This document shows positions 35,604 through 45,011 of a stretch of DNA of 64,000 nucleotides, piece after piece. Both the position numbers and the translations under genes were made by a program. The DNA is taken from positions 456-64,455 of the forward strand of contig PLZF01000090.1 in assembly GCA_003152015.1 (NCBI GenBank), in the 5' to 3' direction. Each line of letters begins with the position of its first letter. The first letter of the stretch is position 1. The notes under the pieces were generated by a model. It had not been told where the DNA came from and did not search any database. It worked only from the letters and a program-made list of their open reading frames with translations. The stretch is from Acidimicrobiaceae bacterium (lineage in GTDB: Bacteria; Actinomycetota; Acidimicrobiia; Acidimicrobiales; RAAP-2).

Positions 35604-38600
35604 TTGGCATCACGGTCGTTCACACATCTGCACACCCACACCGAGTTCTCGATGCTCGACGGTGCCGCCCGGGTCGACGATCTCGTTCGGGCGGCGGTGG
35701 AGGACGGCCAACCGGCCCTCGGGATCACCGATCACGGGAACATGTACGGAGTCCTCGACTTCTACGCCGCCTGTCGCAAAGCCGGCATCAATCCGGTTAT
35801 CGGCACCGAGGCCTACATGGCGGCCGAGTCCCGACTCGAACGGCCGGTGCGACGAGGAAAGGTGGACGACACCGGAGGCGATGTCGAGGGCGGGGAAAAG
35901 CTCTACTACCACCTCACCTTGCTGGCCGAGACCACCGAGGGATACCGCAACCTGCTGAAACTGTCATCGGCGGCCTACCTCGAGGGCTACTACTACAAGC
36001 CTCGGGTCGACTGGGAGTTGCTCGAACGGCATCACGCCGGACTGATCGCCACCACCGGATGCCTGGGCGGGGTGGTCCTCCAGGCACTCCTGGCCAACGA
36101 TCAGGTGAAGGCCGAGGGTTTGGCCGCTCGTCTCCAGGACATCTTCGGCAAGGACAATTTGTTCGTCGAACTCCAAGATCACGGGCTGCCGGCCCAGCGA
36201 AAGACCAATCCGGTCCTGGTGGAGATCGCCCGGAGGATCGGGGCTCCCCTCCTTGCCACCAACGATAGCCATTACACCCACCGCGAAGACCATGTTGCCC
36301 ACGACGCGTTGTTGTGCGTCCAGACCGGTGCCCTCATTGCCGACCCGAAGCGCTTCAAGTTCGAGGGCGCGGAACACTATCTGAAGTCGGCGGCGGAGAT
36401 GCGGCATCTCTTCGGCGAACTCCCCGAAGCCTGCGACAACACCTTGCTCATCGCCCAGAGAGCCAACGTCGAGATCGAGTTCGGTCACCCGAGTCTTCCG
36501 CAGTTTCCGGTCCCCGACGAGTTCGTCGGCGACTCCTACGAGGTCCGCGCTGCCCAGTACCTCCGTCACCTGAGCATCGAAGGGGCCAAGGAGCGCTACG
36601 GCCACCCCATCCCTGCTCCCGTACTCGAACGGCTCGACTACGAGCTCGGTGTGATCGGTGAGATGGGATTTTCCGCCTACTTCCTGGTGGTCTGGGACCT
36701 CATTCACTTTGCCCGGTCACGGGGAATCCGGGTGGGGCCGGGGCGAGGATCGGCGGCGGGTTGCTGCGTGGCGTACTGCCTGAAGATCGTCGACCTCGAT
36801 CCCATCCGTTACGACCTCCTGTTCGAGCGCTTCCTCAACCCGGGCCGGACACAGATGCCCGACATCGACATGGACTTCGACGAGCGCTACCGCGGTGACA
36901 TGATCAAGTACGCGGCCGAGCGGTATGGGTCGGACCACGTGGCCCAAATCGTCACGTTCTCGACCATCAAGGCGCGGGCGGCGGTGCGTGACGCCGCGCG
37001 GGTGCTCGGCAAGCTCTACGGGGTGGGCGACAAGATCGCCAAAGCCATGCCGCCACTAATGATGGGGCGCGACACGCCGTTGAACGCCTGTCTGACCAAG
37101 ACCGAAGGGTTCGAAGAGGGCTTCGCCGCCGCGGGCGAACTTCGCACCATGTACGAGACCGACCCGGAAGCCAAAGAGGTCATCGACGTGGCCAAGGGTC
37201 TCGAGGGCCTCCGTCGCCAAGATGGCATCCACGCCGCCGCGGTGGTCATCACCGACCAACCGCTCACCGAGTACGTACCCATCCAACGAAAACCCGACAG
37301 CAACAACCCCGATGACGCCCCCGTCGTCACCCAGTACGAGATGCACGGCGTCGAGAATCTCGGGCTGTTGAAGATGGACTTCCTCGGGCTTCGCAACCTT
37401 TCGGTGATTGAACGAGCGCTCGACCTGATTCAGGTCTCCACCGGGGAGCGCCCCGACATCGACAGCATCCCCCTCGATGACGAGAAGACATTCGCCATGT
37501 TGCGCAAGGGCGATTCGATGGGTGTGTTCCAGCTCGAAGGCGGACCCATGCGATCATTGATGCGATCGCTGGCGCCTACCACCTTCGATGATGTGGCGGC
37601 TCTTGTTGCCCTGTATCGGCCCGGGCCGATGGCGGCGAATATGCACCGCGACTATGCCGACCGGAAGAACGGCCGACAGGCGGTCACCTACCTCCACGAC
37701 GACTTGGCAGAGATTTTGGCCGATACCTACGGTCTCATGATCTACCAGGAGTCGGTCATGCGGGTCGCCCAGAAGTTCGCCGGCTACTCCTTGGCTGAAG
37801 CTGACAACTTGCGCAAGGCGACCGGTAAAAAGGACCGGGTCCTCATTCAGGCGGAGCGGAACAAGTTTGTCATCGGCTGCGAAACTCAGGGTTATGGCAA
37901 AAAACTCGGCACTGCCTTGTTCAACATCATCGAGCCATTCGCCGATTACGCTTTCAACAAATCCCATTCCTACGGGTACGGCTACATCGCCTATCAGACC
38001 GCGTGGCTGAAGGCCCATTACCCCGTCGAGTACCTGGCCGCTCTGCTCACCTCGGTCAAGGACACCAAAGACAAGACGGCCGTCTATCTGGCCGAGTGCC
38101 GCTCACTCGGGATTCAGGTACTCGTCCCCGATGTCAACCGCTCGCTCTCCGACTTCGCGGCCGACTACTCGAGACGTGACACGTCGGAAGAAGGGACCTT
38201 GGGGGACATTACCTTCGGGATGGCCGCTATCCGCAATGTCGGCCAGGGGTTGGTGGGCCACATCGTGGCCGAACGCCAAAAAAACGGGCCCTTTGTCGAT
38301 TTCTATGACTTCTGCCAAAGGGTCGACCCCCAGGTGCTGAATAAGCGGACCATCGAGTCGTTGATCAAGGCCGGAGGATTCGACTCTCTGGGTCATCCAC
38401 GCCGCGGTCTCTTTCTTGTGTACGAAGAGATCACCGATCTCACCCTCGAGCGCCGGCGCCAACACGACGCTGGGGTGGTGTCGCTGTTCGCCTCCATCGA
38501 AGTCGAGACCCAGGGGCACACCGTGGGATTCAGCGATACCCGGATCCCCATTCCCGATGTCGAGTTCGAGAAGACCCAACGCCTCGCCTTCGAGAAGGAG

Positions 38601-39233
38601 ATGCTCGGGCTTTACATCAGCGATCACCCGTTGATGGGCCTGGAGGGATCGCTCTCCCGGCTCACCGACTGCACCCTGGCCGAACTCCGAAGTATCGACC
38701 CCGAGGCCCCCGGGGGTGAGAGCGCTTCCGGCGCCGGTGGATACGGGAGCGAGGGCCAGGTTCGCCTGGCCGGCGGTGTCATCACCGAACTTTCGCGCCG
38801 CTACACCAAAAAAGGCGACCTCATGGCCAGCTTTGTACTCGAGGACCTGCAGGCGTCCATCGATGTCTTCGTATTCCCCAAGACGATGAGTGAGTACGGT
38901 GCCCTTCTCGACGATGACGCCATCGTATTGGTCAAGGGCCGCATCGATATGCGCGACGACCAGGTGAAGTTGATCTGCCTCGAGATTCAGCGCCCCAATC
39001 TGACCACCGATGGCTCGATCGACCTTCGGATCTCTCTTCCGATCAATGCGCTCACCGACACCAAAGTCACTGCGTTGAAGCGGCTACTTTCCGAGCACCC
39101 CGGAGACTCCCCGGTGTTTCTCCATGTCGGGCAGAAAGTCATCCGACTACCGCCCGAATTCAGGGTCGACAGCCGCCGGGGGCTGATCGGTGAGCTGAGA
39201 GTGCTCCTCGGTCCCAACGCCATCCAGAGTTGA
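35604..39233 (+). CDS. dnaE: DNA polymerase III alpha subunit
   Basis: The replicative polymerase, 1209 residues, DnaE1 type. The N-terminal PHP domain begins HLHTHTEFSMLDGAARV and continues with GITDHGNMYG. The palm has GPGRGSAAG and the catalytic aspartates in PDIDMDFDERY near residue 420. PYLHDDL-type fingers, KSHSYGYGYIAYQTAWLKAHYP and a C-terminal OB domain (VRLAGGVITELSRRYTKKGDLMASFVLED) follow. The TTG start at 35604 is the only one that keeps the conserved N-terminus; it has a distant GAGGAAGG. A single dnaE is seen here; no imuA/B or dnaE2. Confidence 0.97.
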   Translation: MASRSFTHLHTHTEFSMLDGAARVDDLVRAAVEDGQPALGITDHGNMYGVLDFYAACRKAGINPVIGTEAYMAAESRLERPVRRGKVDDTGGDVEGGEKLYYHLTLLAETTEGYRNLLKLSSAAYLEGYYYKPRVDWELLERHHAGLIATTGCLGGVVLQALLANDQVKAEGLAARLQDIFGKDNLFVELQDHGLPAQRKTNPVLVEIARRIGAPLLATNDSHYTHREDHVAHDALLCVQTGALIADPKRFKFEGAEHYLKSAAEMRHLFGELPEACDNTLLIAQRANVEIEFGHPSLPQFPVPDEFVGDSYEVRAAQYLRHLSIEGAKERYGHPIPAPVLERLDYELGVIGEMGFSAYFLVVWDLIHFARSRGIRVGPGRGSAAGCCVAYCLKIVDLDPIRYDLLFERFLNPGRTQMPDIDMDFDERYRGDMIKYAAERYGSDHVAQIVTFSTIKARAAVRDAARVLGKLYGVGDKIAKAMPPLMMGRDTPLNACLTKTEGFEEGFAAAGELRTMYETDPEAKEVIDVAKGLEGLRRQDGIHAAAVVITDQPLTEYVPIQRKPDSNNPDDAPVVTQYEMHGVENLGLLKMDFLGLRNLSVIERALDLIQVSTGERPDIDSIPLDDEKTFAMLRKGDSMGVFQLEGGPMRSLMRSLAPTTFDDVAALVALYRPGPMAANMHRDYADRKNGRQAVTYLHDDLAEILADTYGLMIYQESVMRVAQKFAGYSLAEADNLRKATGKKDRVLIQAERNKFVIGCETQGYGKKLGTALFNIIEPFADYAFNKSHSYGYGYIAYQTAWLKAHYPVEYLAALLTSVKDTKDKTAVYLAECRSLGIQVLVPDVNRSLSDFAADYSRRDTSEEGTLGDITFGMAAIRNVGQGLVGHIVAERQKNGPFVDFYDFCQRVDPQVLNKRTIESLIKAGGFDSLGHPRRGLFLVYEEITDLTLERRRQHDAGVVSLFASIEVETQGHTVGFSDTRIPIPDVEFEKTQRLAFEKEMLGLYISDHPLMGLEGSLSRLTDCTLAELRSIDPEAPGGESASGAGGYGSEGQVRLAGGVITELSRRYTKKGDLMASFVLEDLQASIDVFVFPKTMSEYGALLDDDAIVLVKGRIDMRDDQVKLICLEIQRPNLTTDGSIDLRISLPINALTDTKVTALKRLLSEHPGDSPVFLHVGQKVIRLPPEFRVDSRRGLIGELRVLLGPNAIQS

Positions 39234-39302
39234 CCCTTTGACTCGATATTCACGAATTCCCTGGCCACAGCCGTGTTTACCCCTCATTCACCGGCTTTTT
39301 GG

Positions 39303-39321
39303 GTGCCCCTGGATGGGGCCG
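39303..39321 (+). terminator. possible dnaE terminator hairpin
   Basis: A GCCCC-TGGAT-GGGGC stem-loop about 70 nt after the dnaE stop, preceded rather than followed by a T run. A weak candidate. Confidence 0.3.
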
Positions 39322-39334
39322 GCGGACACTGAAT

Positions 39335-39363
39335 GGGACAAGTGCCGTCAAATCCCGTAAAAT
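39335..39363 (+). promoter_or_regulatory. promoter: GGGACA - 17 nt - TAAAAT
   Basis: The -35 (39335-39340) shares GACA with TTGACA and the -10 (39358-39363) is TAAAAT, with the optimal 17-nt spacer. Transcription would start near 39370, giving a leader of about 90-110 nt for the hypothetical gene that follows. Confidence 0.6.
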
Positions 39364-39461
39364 TGGCGGACGGCTCCCGCTCAGGGGCACCGATGGCCCG
39401 TGTTGGCGGTGCCCGGGGTGCTTGTGGCGGACCCGAGTCGCCGGCTGAGGCCGCAGGGCAA

Positions 39462-40157
39462 ATGAGGAGTATGGAACGGCTTATGTCCATTCAGGTGGAG
39501 ACCAAGGACTGCACATCACTAAGTGACGCCGAGTTGGCCGAAATGGCCGATCTTTGCGCGATACGAGAACCCCACTTCGACATCGGCTTCCTGTCGAAAC
39601 AGCGCGAGGAGTGGGTATTGGTAACCCGTGCCCGGGAGGGGAACAAACTCCGGGGCTATTCCTTCTCCACCCTTGAACGTATCGGCGGCACGCCGTCGTT
39701 GTTGATAGGCGTGGGCACCATCGACCGCACCGCCCGGGCCGACACGGTCCTCCGGTCCATGATGGGCGACAAATACCGTCGGGCGCTGTTGGCATTCCCT
39801 GACGAAGACGTCCTGGTCGGCACCCGCCTTCTGGCCCCCGAGGGCTTTCGCGCCTTCGCCGGCCTCACTGACGTGGTTCCGGGGCCGGATCACAAAGCCA
39901 CCGGCGAGGAGCGGGCCTGGGGACGTCGTCTGGCCAAGCGATTCGGTGCCGAGGCCCGCATCGACGACCGCACCTTTTTGATCAAGGGCGATGGGTGCGA
40001 ATCCGGGGGGTTTGATATCGGCAGTTCAAAGACTCCGGTACCTGAAGAGGTGACGATCATCTTCGAGAAGAACAATGCTTCATCCGGCGGCCGGTTGGTG
40101 ACCTTTGGATGGGCCATGGCCGAGGATCTGGCCGCAGGAAGACTCGGTGGTCACTGA
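39462..40157 (+). CDS. hypothetical protein (possible GNAT-like fold)
   Basis: 231 residues if started at ATG 39462; ATGs at 39471 and 39483 are equally possible, the last giving MSIQVETKDCTSLSDAELAEM. The order of an N-terminal helix pair and strands with a long amphipathic turn (EEWVLVTRAREGNKLRGYSFSTLER) loosely recalls acetyltransferases, but no acetyl-CoA loop is certain. The C-terminal third has a charged segment (GRRLAKRFGAEARIDDR). A good promoter precedes it, so expression independent of dnaE is likely. Function not recognised. Confidence 0.65.
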   Translation: MRSMERLMSIQVETKDCTSLSDAELAEMADLCAIREPHFDIGFLSKQREEWVLVTRAREGNKLRGYSFSTLERIGGTPSLLIGVGTIDRTARADTVLRSMMGDKYRRALLAFPDEDVLVGTRLLAPEGFRAFAGLTDVVPGPDHKATGEERAWGRRLAKRFGAEARIDDRTFLIKGDGCESGGFDIGSSKTPVPEEVTIIFEKNNASSGGRLVTFGWAMAEDLAAGRLGGH

Positions 40158-40217
40158 TCCGATCCCCCACCTGCCTTAGGTCCGACCACCACTCGCGTGC
40201 CGAACCGTCCCAGGCAA

Positions 40218-40223
40218 TAGCAT
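40218..40223 (+). promoter_or_regulatory. leaderless -10 element for the rrf2 gene
   Basis: TAGCAT, 6 nt before the GTG at 40230, identical to the hexamers before the DUF255 and divIVA genes. Confidence 0.55.
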
Positions 40224-40229
40224 GACCAC

Positions 40230-40679
40230 GTGAAGGTTTCGACCCGGGGAGACTATGCCAGCCGAGCTCTGTTGTCCTTGGCCCTGCATACCGAGAGCGA
40301 CGGTCCCACCGCGGTCCGGGATATCGCTGAGCGGACAGGTCTCCCCCAGCCCTACCTCGAGCAGATTCTGTTGGCGCTGAAAGGAGCGGGCTTGGTCCGC
40401 TCGAAACGTGGCGTGGGGGGCGGCTATGCGCTGGCCCGCTCGCCCGAGGACATCACTTTGTCGCAGATCGTCAGTGCCGTGGACGGACCCATTGTGGCCG
40501 GAGACTTCGGCCTAGCTCACGAAAACGGGGCGTGTGACCATGAGGGCCAGTGCGTCCTCTTGGATGTCTGGGCCGACGTCGGCGAGCACATGCGGACCCA
40601 CCTCGACTCGTTCAGACTGGCAGACATGGTGAGGCGCGCCCAGGGCCGGGTATCCGCCCTCCCCAAGAACTCCAACTGA
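40230..40679 (+). CDS. Rrf2 family transcriptional regulator
   Basis: 149 residues with the Rrf2 winged helix (KVSTRGDYASRALLSLALH; AVRDIAERTGLPQPYLEQILLALKGAGLVRSKRGVGGGYALAR). IscR/NsrR-type members bind an Fe-S cluster through three cysteines; here only two are present (Cys102 and Cys108, C-x5-C), and the third position is occupied by non-cysteine residues. It may use a non-Cys third ligand, as some relatives do, or sense something else. Targets unknown. The GTG start is supported by TAGCAT 6 nt upstream and the lack of a ribosome site. Confidence 0.9.
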   Translation: MKVSTRGDYASRALLSLALHTESDGPTAVRDIAERTGLPQPYLEQILLALKGAGLVRSKRGVGGGYALARSPEDITLSQIVSAVDGPIVAGDFGLAHENGACDHEGQCVLLDVWADVGEHMRTHLDSFRLADMVRRAQGRVSALPKNSN

Positions 40680-40718
40680 CCAGGGTTCGGCGGCCAGATC
40701 CCGTGAAGCAATGACACC

Positions 40719-41831
40719 ATGACCGTCGTGAGGGGTCTGGTGTTGGCACTCGGCATCGTGGTGCTGGTGATGAACGCCGCCAGCACCATCCGGATCCTGA
40801 TTGTCCCCCGGGCGGCCACCGGGGTGGCCACGATGCCGATGCGGTCGGTGAGGGTGGCATTCCGCCGGCTGGCCCAACTGGCTCGTTCCTATGTGGCCAA
40901 GGACCGAATTCTGGCCTTGAGCGAGCCCGTGGCCCTCATGGCCCAGCTGGGCACCTGGCTGGTGACCTCGGTCATCGGATTCATGCTGGCCATCTGGGGC
41001 CTCGGTAGCGGCGCTCTCAGTGCCGCGTTCATCGAGGCGGGCTCATCGGTATCCACCCTTGGCTTCGCCCACGGGGTCGGCAACGGCAACCAAACGGTCG
41101 ACTTCGTTGCTGCCGGTACGGGCATGGTCTTGGTGGCGCTCCAGATCGCCTATCTGCCCACCATCTACAGCGCATATAACCGCCGGGAGACGTTTGTCAC
41201 CCTCCTCGAGAGTCGGGCCGGGGCACCGGCCTGGGGCCCGGAGATCTTGATCCGTCACCACCTGGTTGGTCTCATTGCCGATCTGCCCGATTTGTACGCC
41301 GATTGGGAACGGTGGGGCGCGGATGTTGCCGAGAGCCACACCAGCTATCCGTCGTTGATGTACCTGCGATCGCCCCGGGCGCAGAACTCCTGGGTGGTCA
41401 GCCTCATTGCCGTCATGGACTCGGCCGCCATCGCCCTCGCCGTCGACCCGGAGGGAACCCCCATCCAGGCTCGGATGTGCGTGCGGATGGGCTTCACCTG
41501 TCTCCGTGACATCGCCCAGGTGATCGGCATCCCGTTTAACCCCGATCCAAACTCGGATGACGACATCGCGCTGCCGCGCCAGGAATTCGACGCCGCCTAC
41601 ATGCGCCTCCACGAAATCGGGTACCCGATCTCACGTGAGGTCGACGATGCCTGGGCCCATTTCCGGGGGTGGCGGGTCAACTATGAGAGCGTGGCCTACG
41701 CCCTGGCGGCCATCCTCGATGCCCCGCCCGCCCGCTGGTCGGGCCCACGCCGGATGTTCCGCGGAGAGTCGCTTTCACCCGATCGCCCAATCGACCGCCA
41801 GCCCGGAGGGGCGGCTCGCGAGATCAATTGA
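40719..41831 (+). CDS. membrane protein with a potassium-channel-like pore region
   Basis: 370 residues. Hydrophobic segments at about 5-28, 72-96 and 127-152, the last two flanking a short re-entrant-looking piece with STLGFA (112-117). That recalls a TxGYG selectivity filter between two helices, but the tyrosine-glycine is replaced. A cytoplasmic region of about 215 residues without recognised domains follows. Similar actinobacterial proteins are annotated as channel family members; I regard ion conduction as unproven. It ends by overlapping the converging phosphatase gene by 8 nt. Confidence 0.75.
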   Translation: MTVVRGLVLALGIVVLVMNAASTIRILIVPRAATGVATMPMRSVRVAFRRLAQLARSYVAKDRILALSEPVALMAQLGTWLVTSVIGFMLAIWGLGSGALSAAFIEAGSSVSTLGFAHGVGNGNQTVDFVAAGTGMVLVALQIAYLPTIYSAYNRRETFVTLLESRAGAPAWGPEILIRHHLVGLIADLPDLYADWERWGADVAESHTSYPSLMYLRSPRAQNSWVVSLIAVMDSAAIALAVDPEGTPIQARMCVRMGFTCLRDIAQVIGIPFNPDPNSDDDIALPRQEFDAAYMRLHEIGYPISREVDDAWAHFRGWRVNYESVAYALAAILDAPPARWSGPRRMFRGESLSPDRPIDRQPGGAAREIN

Positions 41832-42399
41832 GGTTCCAGCGCACGACCACTGGACAGGCACGCTCCCAGCCCAGGATGCTGATGGAAGCCGGATCGAGGG
41901 CGAAGCACCTCCCTTCCCTCGGGTCGAGGCCAAGCCAGCGGGCGGCCAACACCCGAAGTACGTGGCCGTGGGCGAAACACACCACATCGCCATCGGTGGC
42001 CCGGATCCGCTCGATGACCCGGTCAACCCGGGCCGCCACCTCCTGAATCGTCTCGCCACCCGGAGCGCCATCGGTGAAGAGATCCCATTGTGGCCTTTCC
42101 CTCAAGATCTCAGCCGTCGTCAGCCCTTCCAAGGAGCCGTAGTCCCACTCGGCAAGATCAGGTTCGATTTCCGCCTTGTTCCCGAGTCCGGCAAGCCGGC
42201 AGGTTTCCCTGGCCCGGGCCAATGGGCTGGTCAGGACCGAGTGGAACTCATGGGAGGACAGCGGTGTCTGCAGCGCTTCGGCCTGAACCGTCCCCGTGGG
42301 CAAGAGGGGCAGGTCGGTCTGCCCGGTATGCCGGTGATGGAGGCTCCACTCCGTTTCACCGTGACGTACCACGAAACACCGATTATCCTGGTAATTCAT
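41824..42399 (-). CDS. histidine phosphatase family protein
   Basis: A phosphoglycerate-mutase-like phosphatase of 191 residues from MNYQDNRCFVVRHGETEWS, with the phospho-acceptor His13 in RHGE, the SPLARARETC arginine motif, the proton donor region EPDLAEWDYGSLEG, and the second His in FAHGHVLRV. The substrate cannot be told from the sequence. The frame is open 159 codons further upstream, but the homology begins at this ATG. Tail-to-tail with the channel-like gene. Confidence 0.9.
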   Translation of the reverse strand: MNYQDNRCFVVRHGETEWSLHHRHTGQTDLPLLPTGTVQAEALQTPLSSHEFHSVLTSPLARARETCRLAGLGNKAEIEPDLAEWDYGSLEGLTTAEILRERPQWDLFTDGAPGGETIQEVAARVDRVIERIRATDGDVVCFAHGHVLRVLAARWLGLDPREGRCFALDPASISILGWERACPVVVRWNLN

Positions 42400-42558
42400 T
42401 GTGCTGACCGACCATTTCGGACGTAGATGTGCAAACCGGCCGGGAAACGGGTAGTTATTCAACCGGGAGAATCGCATGCGCCATGCCACTGCAGGAATGT
42501 CCGGCGCTCCCCGGGCGTTGAGAGTAGTGCAACCCACATGAGAAGGGTGAAACCAGGC

Positions 42559-43491
42559 ATGACAACTCGCACGTTGACCACCAGCAACGGTCAGAATAAG
42601 ACGAACGCCCCGACCGGCACGGGGAAGGGGCGCGCCGCCACCTCGCCGACCGCGGCGCGCAGCCGCGGAGCCGATGCAGACAGCCTGGGCCTCTTCCTCC
42701 GCGATCTCGACCATCACCCGCTTCCCGACCATGAAGCACAGACCGAATTGGCCAAACGGGTGGCGGCCGGTGACGAGGATGCCCGCCGGGAGATGGCGGC
42801 GGCCAACTTGCGCCTGGTCATCCACTGGGCCCGGCGGTATCAGGACCGCGGGGTCGACCTTCCCGATCTCATCCAAGAGGGCACCTTCGGTCTGATGCGG
42901 GCTGTCGACAAGTTCGACTGGGAACGCGGCTTCCGGTTCTCCACCTATGCCACCTGGTGGATCCGCCAGGCCTTACAGCGAGCCGTCCAACAGCATGGTC
43001 GGACCATCCGCCTTCCGATGGAGGTAGCCGAGCGCAATCAGCAAGTCGAGGCGGCCACCTGGGAACTCACCCATCAACTACAGCGTCCGCCTACTGACGC
43101 CGAGCTGGATGATGCCACCAATACCACCGCCGACGTGCGGGATGACCTCACCCGGGTCGCCCGGGTGGTGGCCAGCCTCGACCAGCCGGCCACCACCGAC
43201 TCGACCTCCACGCTGGGTGATTTGGTGTCGACCGACAGCAACGAGTTCGAGGACGAGGTCGCCTCCGAGCTCACGTTCGGGATGGTGCGCAACGCCCTGG
43301 ACCGGCTCACCGACTTGCAACGAGCGGTCATCCGCAATCGGTTTGGATTCGATGGCTCTGACCCCGCATCGCTCCAGACGACAGCGGAACGGCTAGGGGT
43401 GGGTGTCCGAAAGGTACGCCAAGCCGAAGCCGAGGCTCTGGGGATCCTGGCCGACAGCGAGGCTCTCGAGGCGGCTCACGAAGCAGCCTGA
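42559..43491 (+). CDS. sigma-70 family RNA polymerase sigma factor
   Basis: 310 residues from MTTRTLTTSNGQ (an ATG at 42538 is an alternative). After a ~55-residue basic linker it has region 1.2 (DSLGLFLRDLDHHPLPDHEAQTELAKRV), region 2 (NLRLVIHWARRYQDRGVDLPDLIQEGTFGLMRAVDKFDWERGFRFSTYATWWIRQA), region 3 and region 4 (LTDLQRAVIRNRFGF). Lacking region 1.1 it looks like a group 2 (HrdB/SigB-like) factor rather than the main housekeeping sigma, but I cannot exclude the latter. A strong terminator follows. Confidence 0.9.
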   Translation: MTTRTLTTSNGQNKTNAPTGTGKGRAATSPTAARSRGADADSLGLFLRDLDHHPLPDHEAQTELAKRVAAGDEDARREMAAANLRLVIHWARRYQDRGVDLPDLIQEGTFGLMRAVDKFDWERGFRFSTYATWWIRQALQRAVQQHGRTIRLPMEVAERNQQVEAATWELTHQLQRPPTDAELDDATNTTADVRDDLTRVARVVASLDQPATTDSTSTLGDLVSTDSNEFEDEVASELTFGMVRNALDRLTDLQRAVIRNRFGFDGSDPASLQTTAERLGVGVRKVRQAEAEALGILADSEALEAAHEAA

Positions 43492-43495
43492 CGGT

Positions 43496-43532
43496 GACGG
43501 GTACCGGCGAGAAGAATTCGCCGGTACCCGTC
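43496..43532. terminator. bidirectional terminator, perfect 15-bp stem
   Basis: GACGGGTACCGGCGA pairs with TCGCCGGTACCCGTC around a 7-nt loop (gaagaat). It lies between the converging sigma factor and rluD genes and touches the rluD stop codon. It should insulate the end of the long minus-strand division cluster from the sigma gene. Confidence 0.8.
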
Positions 43533-44475
43533 AATGCGACAGGCGTTCGAGTTCTGCCCTGAGATCAGCAGGGAGCGGCGACGACCACTCCATCCGCTCC
43601 CCGGTCACCGGGTGGTCGAACGCCAGGGCGTAGGCATGGAGAAACGGCCGGCTCACTGTGACCCCGGGCAACGTTCGACCTCGGCTGTAGACCCCGTCAC
43701 CCACCACCGGATGGCCGATCGCCGATAGGTGAACGCGGATTTGGTGGGTCCGGCCTGTTTCGAGCGTCGCCTCCAGCAGGGTGGCCGGGACCGGCTCGGT
43801 GAATCTCTGTTCAACCCGGTAGCGGGTCCGGGCCTCTTTTCCCTTGCGCGAGACCGCCATTCGAGTAGGCGACGTGGTCGACCGACCGATGGGGGCGTCC
43901 ACGACCCCCGACTCACCATCGACCTCACCCAACACCAAGGCACGGTATCGACGGGACACCGTGCGTTCACCCAGCTGGGCCACCAACGAGCGGTAGGCGC
44001 CGGCATTCCGCGCCACCACCAGCAGACCCGACGTGCCGCGATCGAGGCGGTGCACGATGCCGGGGCGTTCAGGATCGGCGCCCACCTCATCAGCCAACGT
44101 AGCCAGGTCGGGGAATTGGGAAAGTACCCCATTCACCAGGGTGCCGGTTCGATGCCCGGCTCCGGGGTGAACAACCAAGCCGGCAGGTTTGTCCACAACG
44201 ACGATGTCGGCGTCGGCGTACACCACGCCGAACACCACTGACTCATCGGCTTGAGGAGGAGGAACCACTTCCTCCTCACCAAGCTCCACGGCCAGGAGCT
44301 CGCCCTCCCGAAGTGGGCGGCTCCGAGCATGGACGGTCACACCATCCACCTGCACCCAACCACCCGCTATCAGGCCGTCGACGGCGGAACGGGAGATATC
44401 TGCCAGTAACGCCACCGCTCGATCCACTCGGACTCCGTCGAGAGACGGGGGCACCGATAGGGACAGATCACTCAC
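43531..44475 (-). CDS. rluD: RluA/RluD-family 23S rRNA pseudouridine synthase
   Basis: 314 residues from GTG (VSDLSLSVPP). An S4-like RNA-binding N-terminus (DRAVALLADISRSAVDGLIAGGWVQVDG) precedes the catalytic domain with IVHRLDRGTSGLLVVA (catalytic Asp145), SRRYRALV and ETGRTHQIRVHL. The start sits in a GTGA overlap with the lspA stop, the familiar lspA-rluD pair. It is the last gene of the dcw-associated run. Confidence 0.93.
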   Translation of the reverse strand: MSDLSLSVPPSLDGVRVDRAVALLADISRSAVDGLIAGGWVQVDGVTVHARSRPLREGELLAVELGEEEVVPPPQADESVVFGVVYADADIVVVDKPAGLVVHPGAGHRTGTLVNGVLSQFPDLATLADEVGADPERPGIVHRLDRGTSGLLVVARNAGAYRSLVAQLGERTVSRRYRALVLGEVDGESGVVDAPIGRSTTSPTRMAVSRKGKEARTRYRVEQRFTEPVPATLLEATLETGRTHQIRVHLSAIGHPVVGDGVYSRGRTLPGVTVSRPFLHAYALAFDHPVTGERMEWSSPLPADLRAELERLSH

Positions 44476-45011
44476 GATCCGGGAGTCCTGCGTAGGAGAG
44501 AGAGCACCAGCAGCAGACAACCAATCACAATGCATGCATCAGCCACGTTGAACGTCGGCCAGAAGTGGAGATCGATGAAGTCGACCACGGCGCCGTGTTC
44601 GTTACGAAACATGCGATCGGACAAGTTGCCGATGGCTCCTCCGATGATCAACCCGCACACTGCAGCGCGGGACAGTGACGGCGCTCGGTAGACCATCACC
44701 AGCAACGCGCCCACCAGGACCACCGCCACCGCCACCAGCACCGCGGCAAACCCCTGAAACAGGCTGAACGCCGAACCGCTGTTCCGGGTCAGCCCGAGAT
44801 CGAGGGTCCCGATCACATGGATCGGCCCACGAGACAAGCGGTCGAGAGCCCACCACTTGGTCAACTGATCCACCAGCACCGCCAGAGCGGCAACTGACAC
44901 GGCACTCACTAATCGGAGGGTTGTGCCAGCCAGCACAACCCGTCGAACCGTGTTCGATTCGGTAGTGCCGGTCAGCGTCGCGACAGCCCCCCGCTCTTGC
45001 AGGCCACACAC
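44472..45011 (-). CDS. lspA: lipoprotein signal peptidase (signal peptidase II)
   Basis: A membrane aspartyl protease that cleaves lipoprotein signal peptides, consistent with the lipoprotein encoded at 15826-16365. Four hydrophobic helices, with VDQLTKWWA, LTRNSGSAFSLF, and the catalytic Asp pair in GNLSDRM and VVDFIDLHFWPTFNVADA. The longest frame gives 179 residues and overlaps the upstream gene by 40 nt; an internal GTG at 44936 would give 154, closer to the family's usual length. No ribosome site decides between them. Confidence 0.9.
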   Translation of the reverse strand: MCGLQERGAVATLTGTTESNTVRRVVLAGTTLRLVSAVSVAALAVLVDQLTKWWALDRLSRGPIHVIGTLDLGLTRNSGSAFSLFQGFAAVLVAVAVVLVGALLVMVYRAPSLSRAAVCGLIIGGAIGNLSDRMFRNEHGAVVDFIDLHFWPTFNVADACIVIGCLLLVLSLLRRTPGS

